The translations under genes and the position numbers were made by a program. 64,000 bases of DNA. Origin: Desulfonatronum lacustre DSM 10312 (GTDB lineage: Bacteria > Desulfobacterota > Desulfovibrionia > Desulfovibrionales > Desulfonatronaceae). Below are positions 1 to 9,989 of this stretch, piece after piece. Numbering within the stretch: the stretch's first letter is position 1; the number at the start of each line of letters is the position of its first letter. The stretch lies in contig NZ_KI912608.1 in NCBI RefSeq assembly GCF_000519265.1, forward strand, positions 2,327,313-2,391,312, written 5' to 3'. Under the pieces are notes generated by a model. That model saw only the letters and a list, made by a program, of their open reading frames with translations. It was not told where the DNA came from and made no database searches.

Positions 1-434
1 GTCATAGTAGCCGCCGCCGAAGCCCAGCCGGTATCCGTCGCGGTCAAAGGCCAGGGCCGGGACCAGCACGGCGTCCGCGTCGTGCGGAGCGCACTGGGTG
101 CAAACCCGGCGGTCCGGCTCAAGGATGTCGTAGCGGCCGGGCAGCAGTTCGTCTTTGGACCGAAATTCCAGGAAATCCATATCCCCGAAGCGTTCCGGGC
201 AACAGCAAGGGGCCAGGGTGCGGACACCCCGGCCCCAAAGTTCCTGGATCAGCGGCCACGTGTCCACTTCGCCCGGCAGGGGCAGATAGACCAGGACGGT
301 CCGCGCCCCGCCGAGTATCCGGGCCCACTCGGGCAGGCCGCGAACCCGGTGGAGAATCAGCTCGTGGACCGCCGGGGCCGCGGCCGACGCCTCGCGCCGG
401 GCCCGCAACCCGCGGCGCAACGCGGCCTTGTCCA

Positions 435-435
<1 letters not shown>
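1..435 (-). CDS. 5-formyltetrahydrofolate cyclo-ligase (3' end outside window)
   Basis: This enzyme converts 5-formyl-THF to 5,10-methenyl-THF with ATP, returning a storage folate to the one-carbon pool. The visible 145 residues begin MDKAALRRGLRARR, the basic N-terminus usual for the family, and end at the window edge in RLGFGGGYYD, the conserved glycine-rich substrate/ATP signature. The C-terminal quarter lies outside the window. The start codon shares one base with the ahcY stop (TAATG), so translation is probably coupled to ahcY. Both products serve methyl-group and one-carbon metabolism. The family assignment rests mainly on the glycine-rich motif and is firm. Confidence 0.88.
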
Positions 436-1742
<1,307 letters not shown>

Positions 1743-1916
1743 TGGTCGTACTCCTTTGCGCTTGACGAAAAAATGAAGATGAAACAAGGGGCGGGCCCCA
1801 TCGGGACCGTTTGAGCCTGGCCTGGCTTGATCGAGCTTGGACCGGATCGGGCGGGACGGTCGTGTTTGAAAAAAACGAGAAAAACCTATATCCCCCCACG
1901 GGTCAAGCGCGGGCAA

Positions 1917-1953
1917 GCAAAAAGGGGTCAACCCGTGTCCGGATTGACCCCTT
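1917..1953 (-). terminator. Rho-independent terminator after tRNA-His
   Basis: On the minus strand a 10-bp stem (AAGGGGTCAA with TTGACCCCTT, arms 1944-1953 and 1922-1931) runs into a T-rich tract. It lies directly downstream of tRNA-His and upstream of ahcY, so ahcY needs its own promoter between the two. Confidence 0.75.
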
Positions 1954-1961
1954 GAATTGCA

Positions 1962-2038
1962 TGGGGTGGATGACGCGACTTGAACGCGCGGCCGCCTGGG
2001 CCACAACCAGGTGCTCTACCTACTGAGCTACACCCACC
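1962..2038 (-). tRNA. tRNA-His (GTG)
   Basis: A full cloverleaf can be folded. The acceptor GTGGGTG pairs with CATCCAC, the anticodon loop reads TTGTGGC with anticodon GTG, and the T arm carries the GTTCAAG loop. The extra G at position -1 opposite discriminator C, diagnostic for tRNA-His, is present, and CCA is encoded. Confidence 0.95.
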
Positions 2039-2106
2039 GTGTAAGAGACAACTTTTAAGCGAAACATCGTCTTCTCGTCAAGGGGATGCGTCGTCACACC
2101 CAGGGC

Positions 2107-2304
2107 CATTTTGTTCTCTGCAAAATCTCTATAATTTCAGAGCGGTAGATTGCAGCATGTTCAAAGGGAACCCCCAGGGTGGGCCAGCAATCATCGGAAT
2201 CGAAATCGCTATCGAAATCGGAAAGTTACCAGAAATCGATTTCGATCACGATTTCGATTTCGATACCGATTCAGTGCGCCCGTAGTGCGAGAACAAATCT
2301 GTCC
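2107..2304. repeat. Dispersed ~200-bp element with hexamer hairpin, copy A
   Basis: This stretch and 49825-50031 are near-identical over their length. Each begins with about 85 bases of conserved non-repetitive sequence, from CATTTTG to GTGGGCCAGCA. A long imperfect hairpin follows, built from six-base units: the left arm (2193-2221) repeats ATCGAA and the right arm (2230-2268) repeats TCGATT, around the loop AAAGTTACCAG. A shared tail GCGCCCGTAG..GCG..GAACAA closes it. The element fills the gap between tRNA-His and murA and ends about 50 bases before the murA start. No coding function is supported. Confidence 0.85.
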
Positions 2305-2353
2305 TGTCGTCACACCCCATACCTTAACCATAAAGAATACTCCGGAGGATATT

Positions 2354-3607
2354 TTGGATAAACTGATCATCGAAGGGAACGTCCCCCTGCATGGGCGAAT
2401 ACGGATCAGTGGGTCGAAAAACGCGGCCCTGCCCATTTTACTGGCCTGCATCCTGGCCGAGGGCCCGATCCGCCTGCGCAACGTTCCCAAGCTCAAGGAC
2501 ATCGCCACGACCCTCCAACTGCTGCGCCTTCTGGGCTGCGAGGCAGAGCAGAACGGCGAGACCGTGGTCACCTGCGTGGGGGAGAATCTGATTCCCGAGG
2601 CTCCGTACGAATTGGTACGGACCATGCGTGCCTCGGTGCTCTGCCTGGGGCCGCTGCTGGCCCGGCTGGGCAAGGCCGTGGTAGCCCTGCCCGGCGGCTG
2701 CGCCATCGGCTCCCGACCAGTGGACCTGCACCTGCGCGGCCTGGAGCGAATGGGCGCCACCTTCGACCTGGAGGCCGGAAACATCATCGGCCGCTGCGAC
2801 CGGCTCAAGGGAGCGCACATTCATTTCGATTTCCCCACGGTGGGGGGTACGGAAAACCTGCTCATGGCCGCCAGCCTGGCCGAAGGCGAAACCATCCTGG
2901 AAAACGCGGCCCGGGAGCCCGAGGTGACCAATCTGGCCGATTTCCTGAACGCCTGCGGCGCGAAGATCCAGGGCCAAGGCACCAGCATCATCCGCGTCCA
3001 GGGGGTGGAACGGCTTACCGGTGCCGAATTCAGCGTCATGCCGGACCGGATCGAAGCCGGAACCTTCCTGGTGGCTGCGGTGATCACGGACGGAGAACTC
3101 TATCTGGAGAACTGCTCCATGGCCGACCTGGACGCCGTGGTCTACAAGCTGCGGGAAATGGGGGTCTGGCTCCAGGAAGGCAAGACCGGCGTCCTGGCCA
3201 AGCGCGGGGCCGATCTGGTGGGAGTGGACGTGATGACCCAGCCTTTTCCCGGCTTTCCCACGGACATGCAGGCCCAGATTATGACCCTAATGGGCTTGGC
3301 CGAGGGTTCGGGCACGATCAAGGAAACCATCTTCGAGAACCGTTTCATGCACGTTCAGGAATTGGTCCGGATGGGTGCGCGGATCAAGGTCTCCGGCCAG
3401 AACGCCCTGGTCCGGGGCGTGGACCACTACATCGGGGCCCCGGTCATGGCCTCGGACCTGCGGGCCAGCGCCTCCCTGGTCCTGGCCGGTCTCGCGGCCA
3501 AGGGCACCACGGAAGTCCGCCGGATCTATCACCTGGACCGAGGCTACGAGGATCTGGAAGCCAAACTGTCCCAGGTAGGGGCACGAATTCGTCGCGTGGC
3601 CCAGTAA
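2354..3607 (+). CDS. murA: UDP-N-acetylglucosamine 1-carboxyvinyltransferase
   Basis: MurA transfers enolpyruvate from PEP to UDP-GlcNAc, the first committed step of peptidoglycan synthesis, in the cytoplasm. The 417 residues match the usual family length. The fosfomycin-target cysteine sits at residue 116 in [13 protein letters not shown], and the N-terminal substrate segment [12 protein letters not shown] is intact. The start is a TTG at 2354 with CCGGAGGAT upstream, giving the family-typical LDKLIIEG beginning. In-frame ATG codons further upstream would translate the dispersed repeat and are rejected. Confidence 0.95.
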   Translation: MDKLIIEGNVPLHGRIRISGSKNAALPILLACILAEGPIRLRNVPKLKDIATTLQLLRLLGCEAEQNGETVVTCVGENLIPEAPYELVRTMRASVLCLGPLLARLGKAVVALPGGCAIGSRPVDLHLRGLERMGATFDLEAGNIIGRCDRLKGAHIHFDFPTVGGTENLLMAASLAEGETILENAAREPEVTNLADFLNACGAKIQGQGTSIIRVQGVERLTGAEFSVMPDRIEAGTFLVAAVITDGELYLENCSMADLDAVVYKLREMGVWLQEGKTGVLAKRGADLVGVDVMTQPFPGFPTDMQAQIMTLMGLAEGSGTIKETIFENRFMHVQELVRMGARIKVSGQNALVRGVDHYIGAPVMASDLRASASLVLAGLAAKGTTEVRRIYHLDRGYEDLEAKLSQVGARIRRVAQ

Positions 3608-3675
3608 GCTTATCCCGCGCCCACGTTCGCAACGTCTTGACGTCGTGTTCCTCGGGCGTTAGGAAATCAGGTTCC

Positions 3676-3752
<77 letters not shown>

Positions 3753-3762
3753 TATTTTTCTT

Positions 3763-3796
3763 AAAAGCCACCGTCGTCACGACGGTGGCTTTTTTG
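3763..3796 (+). terminator. Terminator after tRNA-Arg
   Basis: A stem of about 14 bp (AAAAGCCACCGTCGT with ACGACGGTGGCTTTT) with almost no loop is followed by T6. It sits 11 bases after the tRNA 3' end. Confidence 0.85.
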
Positions 3797-3950
3797 CGGC
3801 GACTGCATCCCGGCCACAACGCACGGCTAGACATCTTGACCGTCCAAACGGTTTGCAAGTACCGATTCGGATCGACGCGCAAGCGGTTGGGGATGAAGCA
3901 TCCTTTCGCCGCCTGTCTCCAGACTCCATTCAAACCCATAAGGAGAGGCC

Positions 3951-4484
3951 ATGACCGCTTCCCCCATTTTCTCCGAAATTCCAAACTTTTATCGCATCAT
4001 TCCGCTGAAGCAACTCCGGAAAACCCCAGGAGTTTCCTTTGACAACGTGCCCATGGAATTCCTGCCCCGGATCGACGCCATCGACCGGGTGCTGCACGCT
4101 CGGAGCGCGGTTTCTCCCGGTCCGGTGGGAGAGGTGGCCCGGCCCTGGTACATGCATCTTTCTCAGGACGACAACCTGATCGTTTTGTACGGGACCCGGC
4201 ATGTGGACATATACATCCAGGATCATGGGATGCGCAGCTTCACCGTAACGCCGACCCAAATTCTGCAGGACGGCGCGGTGCTGTTCAACGGACCGGCCAT
4301 GCTGGTCTGGCCGCGTTTCGTGTTCCATCGGATCACCAGCGGCCCGGAAGGGTCGGCCTCGTTGAATTTCGCGGTGCATTACGAAGGGCTGGACATGCGC
4401 ACCAACTTCAACATCTACGATCTGGACACCGAGACCGGCGAACACCGCGTGATCCGCGAAGGCTTTCGCGATCAGAACAGTTGA
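3951..4484 (+). CDS. Conserved-looking protein of unknown function, possibly cupin-like
   Basis: The protein has 177 residues, no signal peptide and no membrane segment. AAGGAG lies six bases before the ATG, so the gene is well supported. The middle (residues about 60-150) alternates short beta-prone segments: WYMHLSQDDNLIVLYGTRH, then VDIYIQDH, a proline/glycine turn, and VFHRITSGPEGSASLNFAV. This resembles a cupin barrel with scattered His/Glu residues, but I cannot place a full metal-binding motif. It lies just upstream of the patatin gene (19-base gap) and may be co-transcribed with it. The function is not recognised. Confidence 0.75.
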   Translation: MTASPIFSEIPNFYRIIPLKQLRKTPGVSFDNVPMEFLPRIDAIDRVLHARSAVSPGPVGEVARPWYMHLSQDDNLIVLYGTRHVDIYIQDHGMRSFTVTPTQILQDGAVLFNGPAMLVWPRFVFHRITSGPEGSASLNFAVHYEGLDMRTNFNIYDLDTETGEHRVIREGFRDQNS

Positions 4485-4503
4485 TCCGAAAAGAGCGCGT
4501 TTC

Positions 4504-5385
4504 ATGACCGGAGACTCCGCTTCTTCCCCTCCGCGCACCCCACGCGCCCCATGCAATTTAGACGACCTGCGTTCCGCCGGACTGGGTCTGGTCTTGGGCG
4601 GAGGAGCAGCCCGAGGGTTCGCCCATATCGGATTTCTTCAGGAGCTGAGCCGGGCTGGGTTGCGTCCGGCTTGTCTCGCCGGTTCGAGCATCGGCGCGTT
4701 CATCGGCGCGGCCTACGCCGGCGGGGATTGGCCGCGCTTCGTGGACCGGGCCCTGACGTTGCAACGGCTGGACCTGCTGCGCATGATCGATCCCGTTTTG
4801 GCGAAGTGCGGGCTGATGGACGGGGACAAGGTTCTGGAATTTCTGGCCGGTTTCCTGCGCGTCAAGAACCTGGAGGAGTGCGATCCGCCACTGGCCGTCA
4901 ACGCCACGGACGCGACAACCGGCGAGGAAGTGGTCATCTCCTCCGGCCCGATCATCCCGGCCGTGCGGGCCAGCATCGCCCTGCCGGGCATGTTCACTCC
5001 GGGCAGGGTCGGAGACCGGCTCCTGCTGGACGGAGGGCTGATCAACCCTTTGCCGGTCAACATCTGCCGCGGGATGGGGGCCGAGGTGGTGGTGGCCGTG
5101 GACCTCAACGCCCATGTCCTCGAAACCGGAGGGTGCTCGGCCGATCTCGCCGCCGCGGGCCGCAAGCCCAGCCTGTTTTCCGTGCTGATTCACAGCATCT
5201 ACATCATGCAGCGGACCGTAAACCTGATGCGCCTGGAAAAAGAGCCGCCCGACTTCCTGATTCAGCCGGAACTCCGCGACTTCCGGTTGCTGGATTTTTT
5301 CAAGGGCCCGGCCTGTTCGAACGCCGGAGCCCGGGCGGCCCGCGCCTTTCTTCACGATTTGGAATGTCCTGTTCAGATCGGATGA
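4504..5385 (+). CDS. Patatin-like phospholipase (RssA/YchK type)
   Basis: This is a predicted serine acyl-hydrolase acting on lipid esters. The 293-residue protein shows the oxyanion loop GGGAARGFAHIG (33-44), the nucleophile elbow GSSIG with Ser62, and the catalytic aspartate in LLLDGGLINPLPVN. These are the three hallmarks of bacterial patatins. No export signal is seen, so a cytoplasmic or inner-face role is likely. It sits between the cupin-like unknown and mutL on one strand with short gaps. Its physiological substrate cannot be read from the sequence. Confidence 0.9.
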   Translation: MTGDSASSPPRTPRAPCNLDDLRSAGLGLVLGGGAARGFAHIGFLQELSRAGLRPACLAGSSIGAFIGAAYAGGDWPRFVDRALTLQRLDLLRMIDPVLAKCGLMDGDKVLEFLAGFLRVKNLEECDPPLAVNATDATTGEEVVISSGPIIPAVRASIALPGMFTPGRVGDRLLLDGGLINPLPVNICRGMGAEVVVAVDLNAHVLETGGCSADLAAAGRKPSLFSVLIHSIYIMQRTVNLMRLEKEPPDFLIQPELRDFRLLDFFKGPACSNAGARAARAFLHDLECPVQIG

Positions 5386-5427
5386 CCCCCGAGAACAAAG
5401 CGGACCAACCACGCGCCACACCGACAT

Positions 5428-7398
5428 ATGCCTGAATACAATCCGTCCATTCGTATCCTGCCCCCGGAACTGCAAAACCAGATCGCCGCCGGCGAAGTGG
5501 TGGAGCGTCCGGCCAGCGTGCTTAAGGAGCTTCTGGAAAACAGCCTGGATGCCGGCGCGACACGGATTCAGGTCGTGGTGGATCGCGGCGGTCAGGGATT
5601 GATCCAAGTCCAGGACGACGGGTTCGGCATCGCGCCGGACCAGTTGGAACTGGCCGTGACCCGGCACGCCACCAGCAAAATCCTGAGCAGCGAAGACCTG
5701 TTCTCCCTGCACAGCTTTGGATTTCGGGGCGAGGCCCTGCCCAGCATCGCTTCGGTCTCTCGCCTGCGTCTGACCTCCCTGGCCAGGGGGGACGAAACAG
5801 CCACATTCATCGACGTGGACGCCGGGCGCATCGTCGGCAACGGTCCGGCCGCCCTGCCCGAAGGTACCCGGGTGGAGGTCCGAGACCTGTTCGTCAACGT
5901 CCCGGCCAGACTGAAATTCCTCAAGACCACCACCACCGAGGGCAAGCGCTGTCAGGACATCTTTTGCCGGTTGGCCCTGGCCCATCTCGGGGTGCATTTC
6001 GACTATACGGTAGGTGGGCGGGCGGCGTTGAATTTGCCTCCCACGGGCGATCTTCGGCAGCGCCTGGCCGCGATTTGGCCGCCCGCGGTCACGGACAGCC
6101 TATTGGAAGTGGACCTGGTTCGCGACGGTCAGCGTCTGCGCGGAATGGTCGGTGCGCCGGGCACGGCCCAGGGCCAAGCGGACCGGATGCTGCTGTACGT
6201 CAACCAGCGTCCGGTGCAGGACAAGCTCCTGCTGCGCGCGGTCCGGGACGCCTACCAGGGGCGGCTGCTGTCACGGGAGTATCCCCAAACGGCCCTGTTC
6301 CTGGAGATTCCACCGGAAGAGGTGGACGTCAACGTCCACCCGGCCAAGTCCGAGGTCCGGTTCCGCGACCAGCAGGGAATTTTTTCCCTGGTCCGGGCCG
6401 CCGTGTCCCAGGCTCTGGAACGCTCCGAACCCAAAACCTTCTCCTTGGGCCCCGCCTCCACCGAGCCGCCTGAAGGAGGGAATTCCGCTGGCCGCCTCGC
6501 TGATGGTCTCGCGAGAGTCCAACACGACCCTTTCTCTCCAGGAAGACCACCCACCCAGGAAACCACCTATCCGGACGATCCGCGCCCGGGTAATCGTCCC
6601 AAGTTTTCCACCCTCCGCGAATACCAGCGACTTTTTCCCGCGGACTCCCGGCCTTCCTCAGTCCCGGTCGCGTCAGTGGAAACAGCGGGTGGCAACGGAG
6701 AAACGGCTGGTCCGTTTTTTCAGCCCGCCACCCCTGATCCGATCTCCAAAACACCAGACTCGACCGAATCCGCCCCGGGGGATGTTCACTATCTGGGGCA
6801 GGTGCTGAACACCTATCTGGTTCTGGCCACGGCCGAAGGCCTGCTGCTGGTGGACCAGCACGCGGCCCATGAGCGGGTTCTATTTCAGCGCTTGCGTCAT
6901 TCCGCCCGTCCTGTGCCCCGTGACCTGCTGGTCTCCCTGGAACTGTCCCTGCACCCGGCTCAGCAGGAATCTTTGGAACAGCTCTGGACGACCTTGCCGG
7001 AAATCGGGTTTCGCTTGGAGAATCCCCGGCCCGGCCTGCTGCTTGTTCGCGGTCTGCCCGAACATATGGCCACCGGCGCGGCCAAGGAATTCCTCCTGGA
7101 TCTGCTCAACGACCAGCCCGTTGACCTTGATTTAGGCCGCGACCAGGGCCAAGGACAAGAAGCGAATCTGAAGACGGAAGCGGCCCTCTCCCTTTCCCAA
7201 AAGCTGGAGCCGATCTGGCACCTGATGGCCTGCAAGAGCGCCATCACCGCCGGCCAAAAGCTGGATCGCTCAGAAGCGTTGCACCTCTTGGACGCCTGGC
7301 TGACTTGCCCGGACCGCTCTTTTTGCCCACATGGACGCCCCATTACGGTCCGTCTGGGGGCCAATGAACTGGAGAAGCTGTTCAAGCGCAAGGGGTAA
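5428..7398 (+). CDS. mutL: DNA mismatch repair protein MutL
   Basis: MutL links MutS mismatch recognition to strand incision. The N-terminal GHKL ATPase is complete (NQIAAGEVVERPASVLKEL and ENSLDAGA near residues 15-43, then FGFRGEALPSI). A proline-rich linker spans about 340-460. The C-terminal dimerisation domain carries DQHAAHE at 476-482, ACKSA around 601-605 and FCPHGRP at 632-638, the metal-binding set of endonuclease-active MutL. The last acid of the DQHA-x2-E-x4-E motif is Gln487 here. No mutS lies nearby. The start has no good Shine-Dalgarno, so the exact N-terminus is less sure than the call. Confidence 0.95.
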   Translation: MPEYNPSIRILPPELQNQIAAGEVVERPASVLKELLENSLDAGATRIQVVVDRGGQGLIQVQDDGFGIAPDQLELAVTRHATSKILSSEDLFSLHSFGFRGEALPSIASVSRLRLTSLARGDETATFIDVDAGRIVGNGPAALPEGTRVEVRDLFVNVPARLKFLKTTTTEGKRCQDIFCRLALAHLGVHFDYTVGGRAALNLPPTGDLRQRLAAIWPPAVTDSLLEVDLVRDGQRLRGMVGAPGTAQGQADRMLLYVNQRPVQDKLLLRAVRDAYQGRLLSREYPQTALFLEIPPEEVDVNVHPAKSEVRFRDQQGIFSLVRAAVSQALERSEPKTFSLGPASTEPPEGGNSAGRLADGLARVQHDPFSPGRPPTQETTYPDDPRPGNRPKFSTLREYQRLFPADSRPSSVPVASVETAGGNGETAGPFFQPATPDPISKTPDSTESAPGDVHYLGQVLNTYLVLATAEGLLLVDQHAAHERVLFQRLRHSARPVPRDLLVSLELSLHPAQQESLEQLWTTLPEIGFRLENPRPGLLLVRGLPEHMATGAAKEFLLDLLNDQPVDLDLGRDQGQGQEANLKTEAALSLSQKLEPIWHLMACKSAITAGQKLDRSEALHLLDAWLTCPDRSFCPHGRPITVRLGANELEKLFKRKG

Positions 7399-7423
7399 TA
7401 CCATTTCAAATTCAAAGCTTCTC

Positions 7424-7529
7424 TTTCGGTCTCGGTATCGGCATCGGAATCGGGGTCGAATTCGGATTGTTGGCGAACAAACAGTATCGATCTCGATCCC
7501 GACACCGACCCCGATAACTGTATTTTTTC
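7424..7529. repeat. Hexamer-unit hairpin element between mutL and rtcB
   Basis: The left arm (7426-7465) repeats TCGGNN units and the right arm (7491-7515) repeats complementary CCGANN/TCGATC units, giving an imperfect hairpin of the same design as the 2.1-kb element but different units. An inner ACAGTATCG...CGATAACTGT stem is followed by T6 (7523-7528), so the right half may also terminate mutL transcription. No flanking sequence is shared with the 200-bp element. Confidence 0.6.
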
Positions 7530-7564
7530 AAGCGAATAACGCATTGCCGAAGTAGAATCGGTAT

Positions 7565-8998
7565 ATGACAATGGACCTCAAGTCATTGACCCGAATTTCC
7601 CCCTGGGTGTGGGAGCTGCCGCGAAGCGGGCCGATGCGCGTTCCGGCCCGGATCGTCGGTGACCGCGCCCTGGTCGCGGACATGGACGAGACCGTGGCCC
7701 GGCAATTGGCCAACGTGGCCGCCCTGCCCGGCATTGTCGAGGCGGCCCTGGCCATGCCGGACGCCCACAGCGGGTTCGGGTTTCCCATCGGCGGCGTGGC
7801 GGCCTTTGACCCGGACCAGGACGGGGTGATCTGCATGGGGGGAGTGGGCTACGACATTGCCTGCGGGGTCCGGGTTCTGCATACGGGCATGCACCGGGAT
7901 GGGATCCAGCCGCACCTGGAGGCATTGCTGCATGCGTTGCAGCTTCTGGTCCCCGCCGGAGTGGGCCAGGGAGGCGACATGTCCCTCACGGCCCGTGAGC
8001 TGGACCGGGTGTTGACCCAGGGAGCCCGGTGGGCGGTGAGCCGGGGATACGGAGAACAAGGGGAGCTGGAGCGGCTGGAAGACGGAGGGACCATGCCCGG
8101 CGCGGACCCGGATCAGGTCTCCGTCGCTGCCCGCCAACGCGAAAAACGTCAGCTCGGCACCCTGGGCGCGGGGAATCACTACCTGGAAATCCAGGTCGTG
8201 GAGGAGGTCTTGGAACCGAACGCGGCTCAGGTCCTCGGCGTGGCCCCGGGCGATGTGCTGCTCTCCGTGCACTGCGGCTCCCGGGGGCTGGGGCACCAGA
8301 TCGGCACGGATTTTGTCCGTGTCCTGGGCCAGGCGGCCCGCAAGTACGGCATCCCCGTGCCGGAGAAAGAGCTGGTTTCCGCCCCGATCCGTTCCCCGGA
8401 AGGCGAACGCTATTTCTCGGCCATGGCCTGCGGCGCCAACTACGCCATGGCCAACCGCCAGATGATCGTCCACCTGATCCGGGACGCCTTTGCCCGGGTT
8501 CTTCCCCAGGCCGTCTTGCGCACGCTGCTCGAGATCAACCACAACACCTGCCGCAAGGAACGCCACCCGGTCCAGGCAGCCACGAAAAGCTTGTTCGTGC
8601 ACCGCAAGGGCGCCACCCGAGCCTTTGGCCCCGGCGATTCCCAAGTCCCGCCACCGTTTCAGACCATCGGCCAACCCGTGCTGGTGGGCGGAAGCATGGG
8701 CACGGCATCCTATATTCTGGTCGGTCGGGAAACCAGCCGGACCACCTTTGCCTCCACCTGCCACGGGGCGGGCCGGGCCCTGAGCCGGTCTCAGGCCCTG
8801 AAGCTGGCCAAAGGCCGGGACGTTCTGGACTCCCTGGCCTCCCAGGGCATCCTGATCCGGACCAACCACCTCAAGGGCCTGGCCGAAGAATCCCCCGCGG
8901 CCTACAAAGACATCCATCAGGTGGTCGAAGCCACGGCCCAGGCCGGCCTGACCGCCAAAGTCGCCCGCCTTGCTCCCCTGGCCTGCCTCAAGGGCTGA
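7565..8998 (+). CDS. rtcB: RNA-splicing ligase RtcB (3'-phosphate RNA ligase)
   Basis: RtcB joins RNA 2',3'-cyclic phosphate or 3'-phosphate ends to 5'-OH ends using GTP and Mn2+, in RNA repair. The 477-residue length is close to the long archaeal-type form. Metal-binding Cys100 lies in GVGYDIACGVR, with LGAGNHYLEIQ and HCGSRGLGHQIG supplying further ligands. The GSMGTASY segment surrounds the region before the guanylylated histidine in CHGAGRALSRS. No RtcA or archease gene is adjacent and no RtcR-type regulator is seen. A second ATG at 7571 is an alternative start; neither has a strong ribosome site. Confidence 0.95.
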   Translation: MTMDLKSLTRISPWVWELPRSGPMRVPARIVGDRALVADMDETVARQLANVAALPGIVEAALAMPDAHSGFGFPIGGVAAFDPDQDGVICMGGVGYDIACGVRVLHTGMHRDGIQPHLEALLHALQLLVPAGVGQGGDMSLTARELDRVLTQGARWAVSRGYGEQGELERLEDGGTMPGADPDQVSVAARQREKRQLGTLGAGNHYLEIQVVEEVLEPNAAQVLGVAPGDVLLSVHCGSRGLGHQIGTDFVRVLGQAARKYGIPVPEKELVSAPIRSPEGERYFSAMACGANYAMANRQMIVHLIRDAFARVLPQAVLRTLLEINHNTCRKERHPVQAATKSLFVHRKGATRAFGPGDSQVPPPFQTIGQPVLVGGSMGTASYILVGRETSRTTFASTCHGAGRALSRSQALKLAKGRDVLDSLASQGILIRTNHLKGLAEESPAAYKDIHQVVEATAQAGLTAKVARLAPLACLKG

Positions 8999-9079
8999 GG
9001 AATCCGTTTCGGTACAAGCTTTTTTTGTCACCGCTGATTGACAGTTCAAGGAAGTATGGCGTAAAGATACTTTCTTTGA

Positions 9080-9156
9080 CGGGATGTAGCGCAGACTGGG
9101 AGCGCACCTGAATGGGGTTCAGGGGGTCGGAGGTTCAAATCCTCTCATCCCGACCA
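9080..9156 (+). tRNA. tRNA-Pro (GGG)
   Basis: The acceptor CGGGATG pairs with CATCCCG, the anticodon arm CCTGA ATGGGGT TCAGG gives GGG, the T loop is GTTCAAATC, and CCA is encoded. It marks the left border of a small accessory patch (9.3-11.6 kb), but no duplicated tRNA 3' end was found to prove integration. Confidence 0.94.
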
Positions 9157-9164
9157 GAAATTTC

Positions 9165-9196
9165 AAAGGGTTACGGTGCAAACCGTAACCCTTTTT
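9165..9196 (+). terminator. Terminator after tRNA-Pro
   Basis: AAAGGGTTACGG pairs with CCGTAACCCTTT around a five-base loop and is followed by a T6 tract, nine bases after the tRNA. Confidence 0.85.
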
Positions 9197-9341
9197 TGCG
9201 TTAAATTCCTGCCACTTTTAGAGCTGGCTTACCAAATAGTACCCTGGTGGATGAGTTGACCTCTCTTTTCTTGCTCCTTAACACTTGTTTTTTGAAGGGA
9301 CTGTCAAAGGACTTTTTCAACACTCAAATAAGGAGCACTCC

Positions 9342-9890
9342 GTGCATGAAGTAAGCCTCGGCCAAAGTATTCAAGACTATCTCACCGGAGAAGAATTGGA
9401 ACTGACCACCTACGAAGACCTGCGCCAGGGATTGGCCCGGCTACTGGTGGAGGAAAAAGGCTACCCCAAGGCCAATCTGTCCCCCAGAGTTCCCATCCAG
9501 TTCCTGGTGGACGGCAACCCCTTTTCCCGCAATGTGGACATCCTCGTTCGCAACGAGCACGGCGATCCGGCCCTCGCTCTGCTCTTCTGCTCCGGCACCC
9601 CCGAGACCTACACGCGGGAAGCGGTGTACGCCGCCAGGCTGCTGCCCGAAGCTCCCGCCCCCCTGGTCATCGTCACGGACAGCAAGGACGCCAGACTCCT
9701 GAGCGCCGCCAGCGGCAAGGTCCTGGCCAGCGGCTTCACCGCCATTCCCTCCTGGGAGGAACTGCAAGACCTCCTCGCCCAGCACCCGGCCCCTCAACTG
9801 GACCCGACCCGCCTGGCCCGGGAACAGCGAGTCTTCTACATGTACAGCGGATTCCTGGAAGGGTGTTGCGGTCAGTCATGCCCTGCCTGA
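9342..9890 (+). CDS. Orphan protein with HsdR N-terminal (type I restriction) domain
   Basis: The 182-residue protein resembles the stand-alone HsdR_N-type nuclease-fold domain: an N-terminal helical YEDLRQGLARLLVEEKGY, then PRVPIQFLVDG, then RNVDILVRN. The GTG start at 9342 is chosen because AAGGAG precedes it; the longer ATG form from 9285 lacks one. Where active nucleases have E-x-K after the second strand, this protein reads ALLFCSG, so cleavage is unlikely. The tail is cysteine-rich (EGCCGQSC). No methylase or specificity subunit lies near, so a full restriction system is excluded. Its role is unknown. Confidence 0.75.
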   Translation: MHEVSLGQSIQDYLTGEELELTTYEDLRQGLARLLVEEKGYPKANLSPRVPIQFLVDGNPFSRNVDILVRNEHGDPALALLFCSGTPETYTREAVYAARLLPEAPAPLVIVTDSKDARLLSAASGKVLASGFTAIPSWEELQDLLAQHPAPQLDPTRLAREQRVFYMYSGFLEGCCGQSCPA

Positions 9891-9989
9891 GACGTCTTTG
9901 CGCCAGAGATCAAGGCCGGAGCAAGAGGCTGAAGACCAATTCACGTCGAATCCAACCAGAGCATGTCCCTTGGATGGGTTACGGGGCGA

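Noticed and set aside
1743-1916. S-adenosylhomocysteine riboswitch before ahcY
   Set aside because: The conserved core of that riboswitch could not be matched in the leader.
2150-2353. N-terminal extension of MurA through the hairpin repeat
   Set aside because: It would add 68 Arg/Asn/Phe-rich residues encoded by repeat DNA; the TTG at 2354 has a strong ribosome site and the family-typical start.
4558-5997. 479-residue minus-strand ORF across the patatin and mutL genes
   Set aside because: It spans two strongly supported plus-strand genes and has low-complexity Gln/His/Gly composition.
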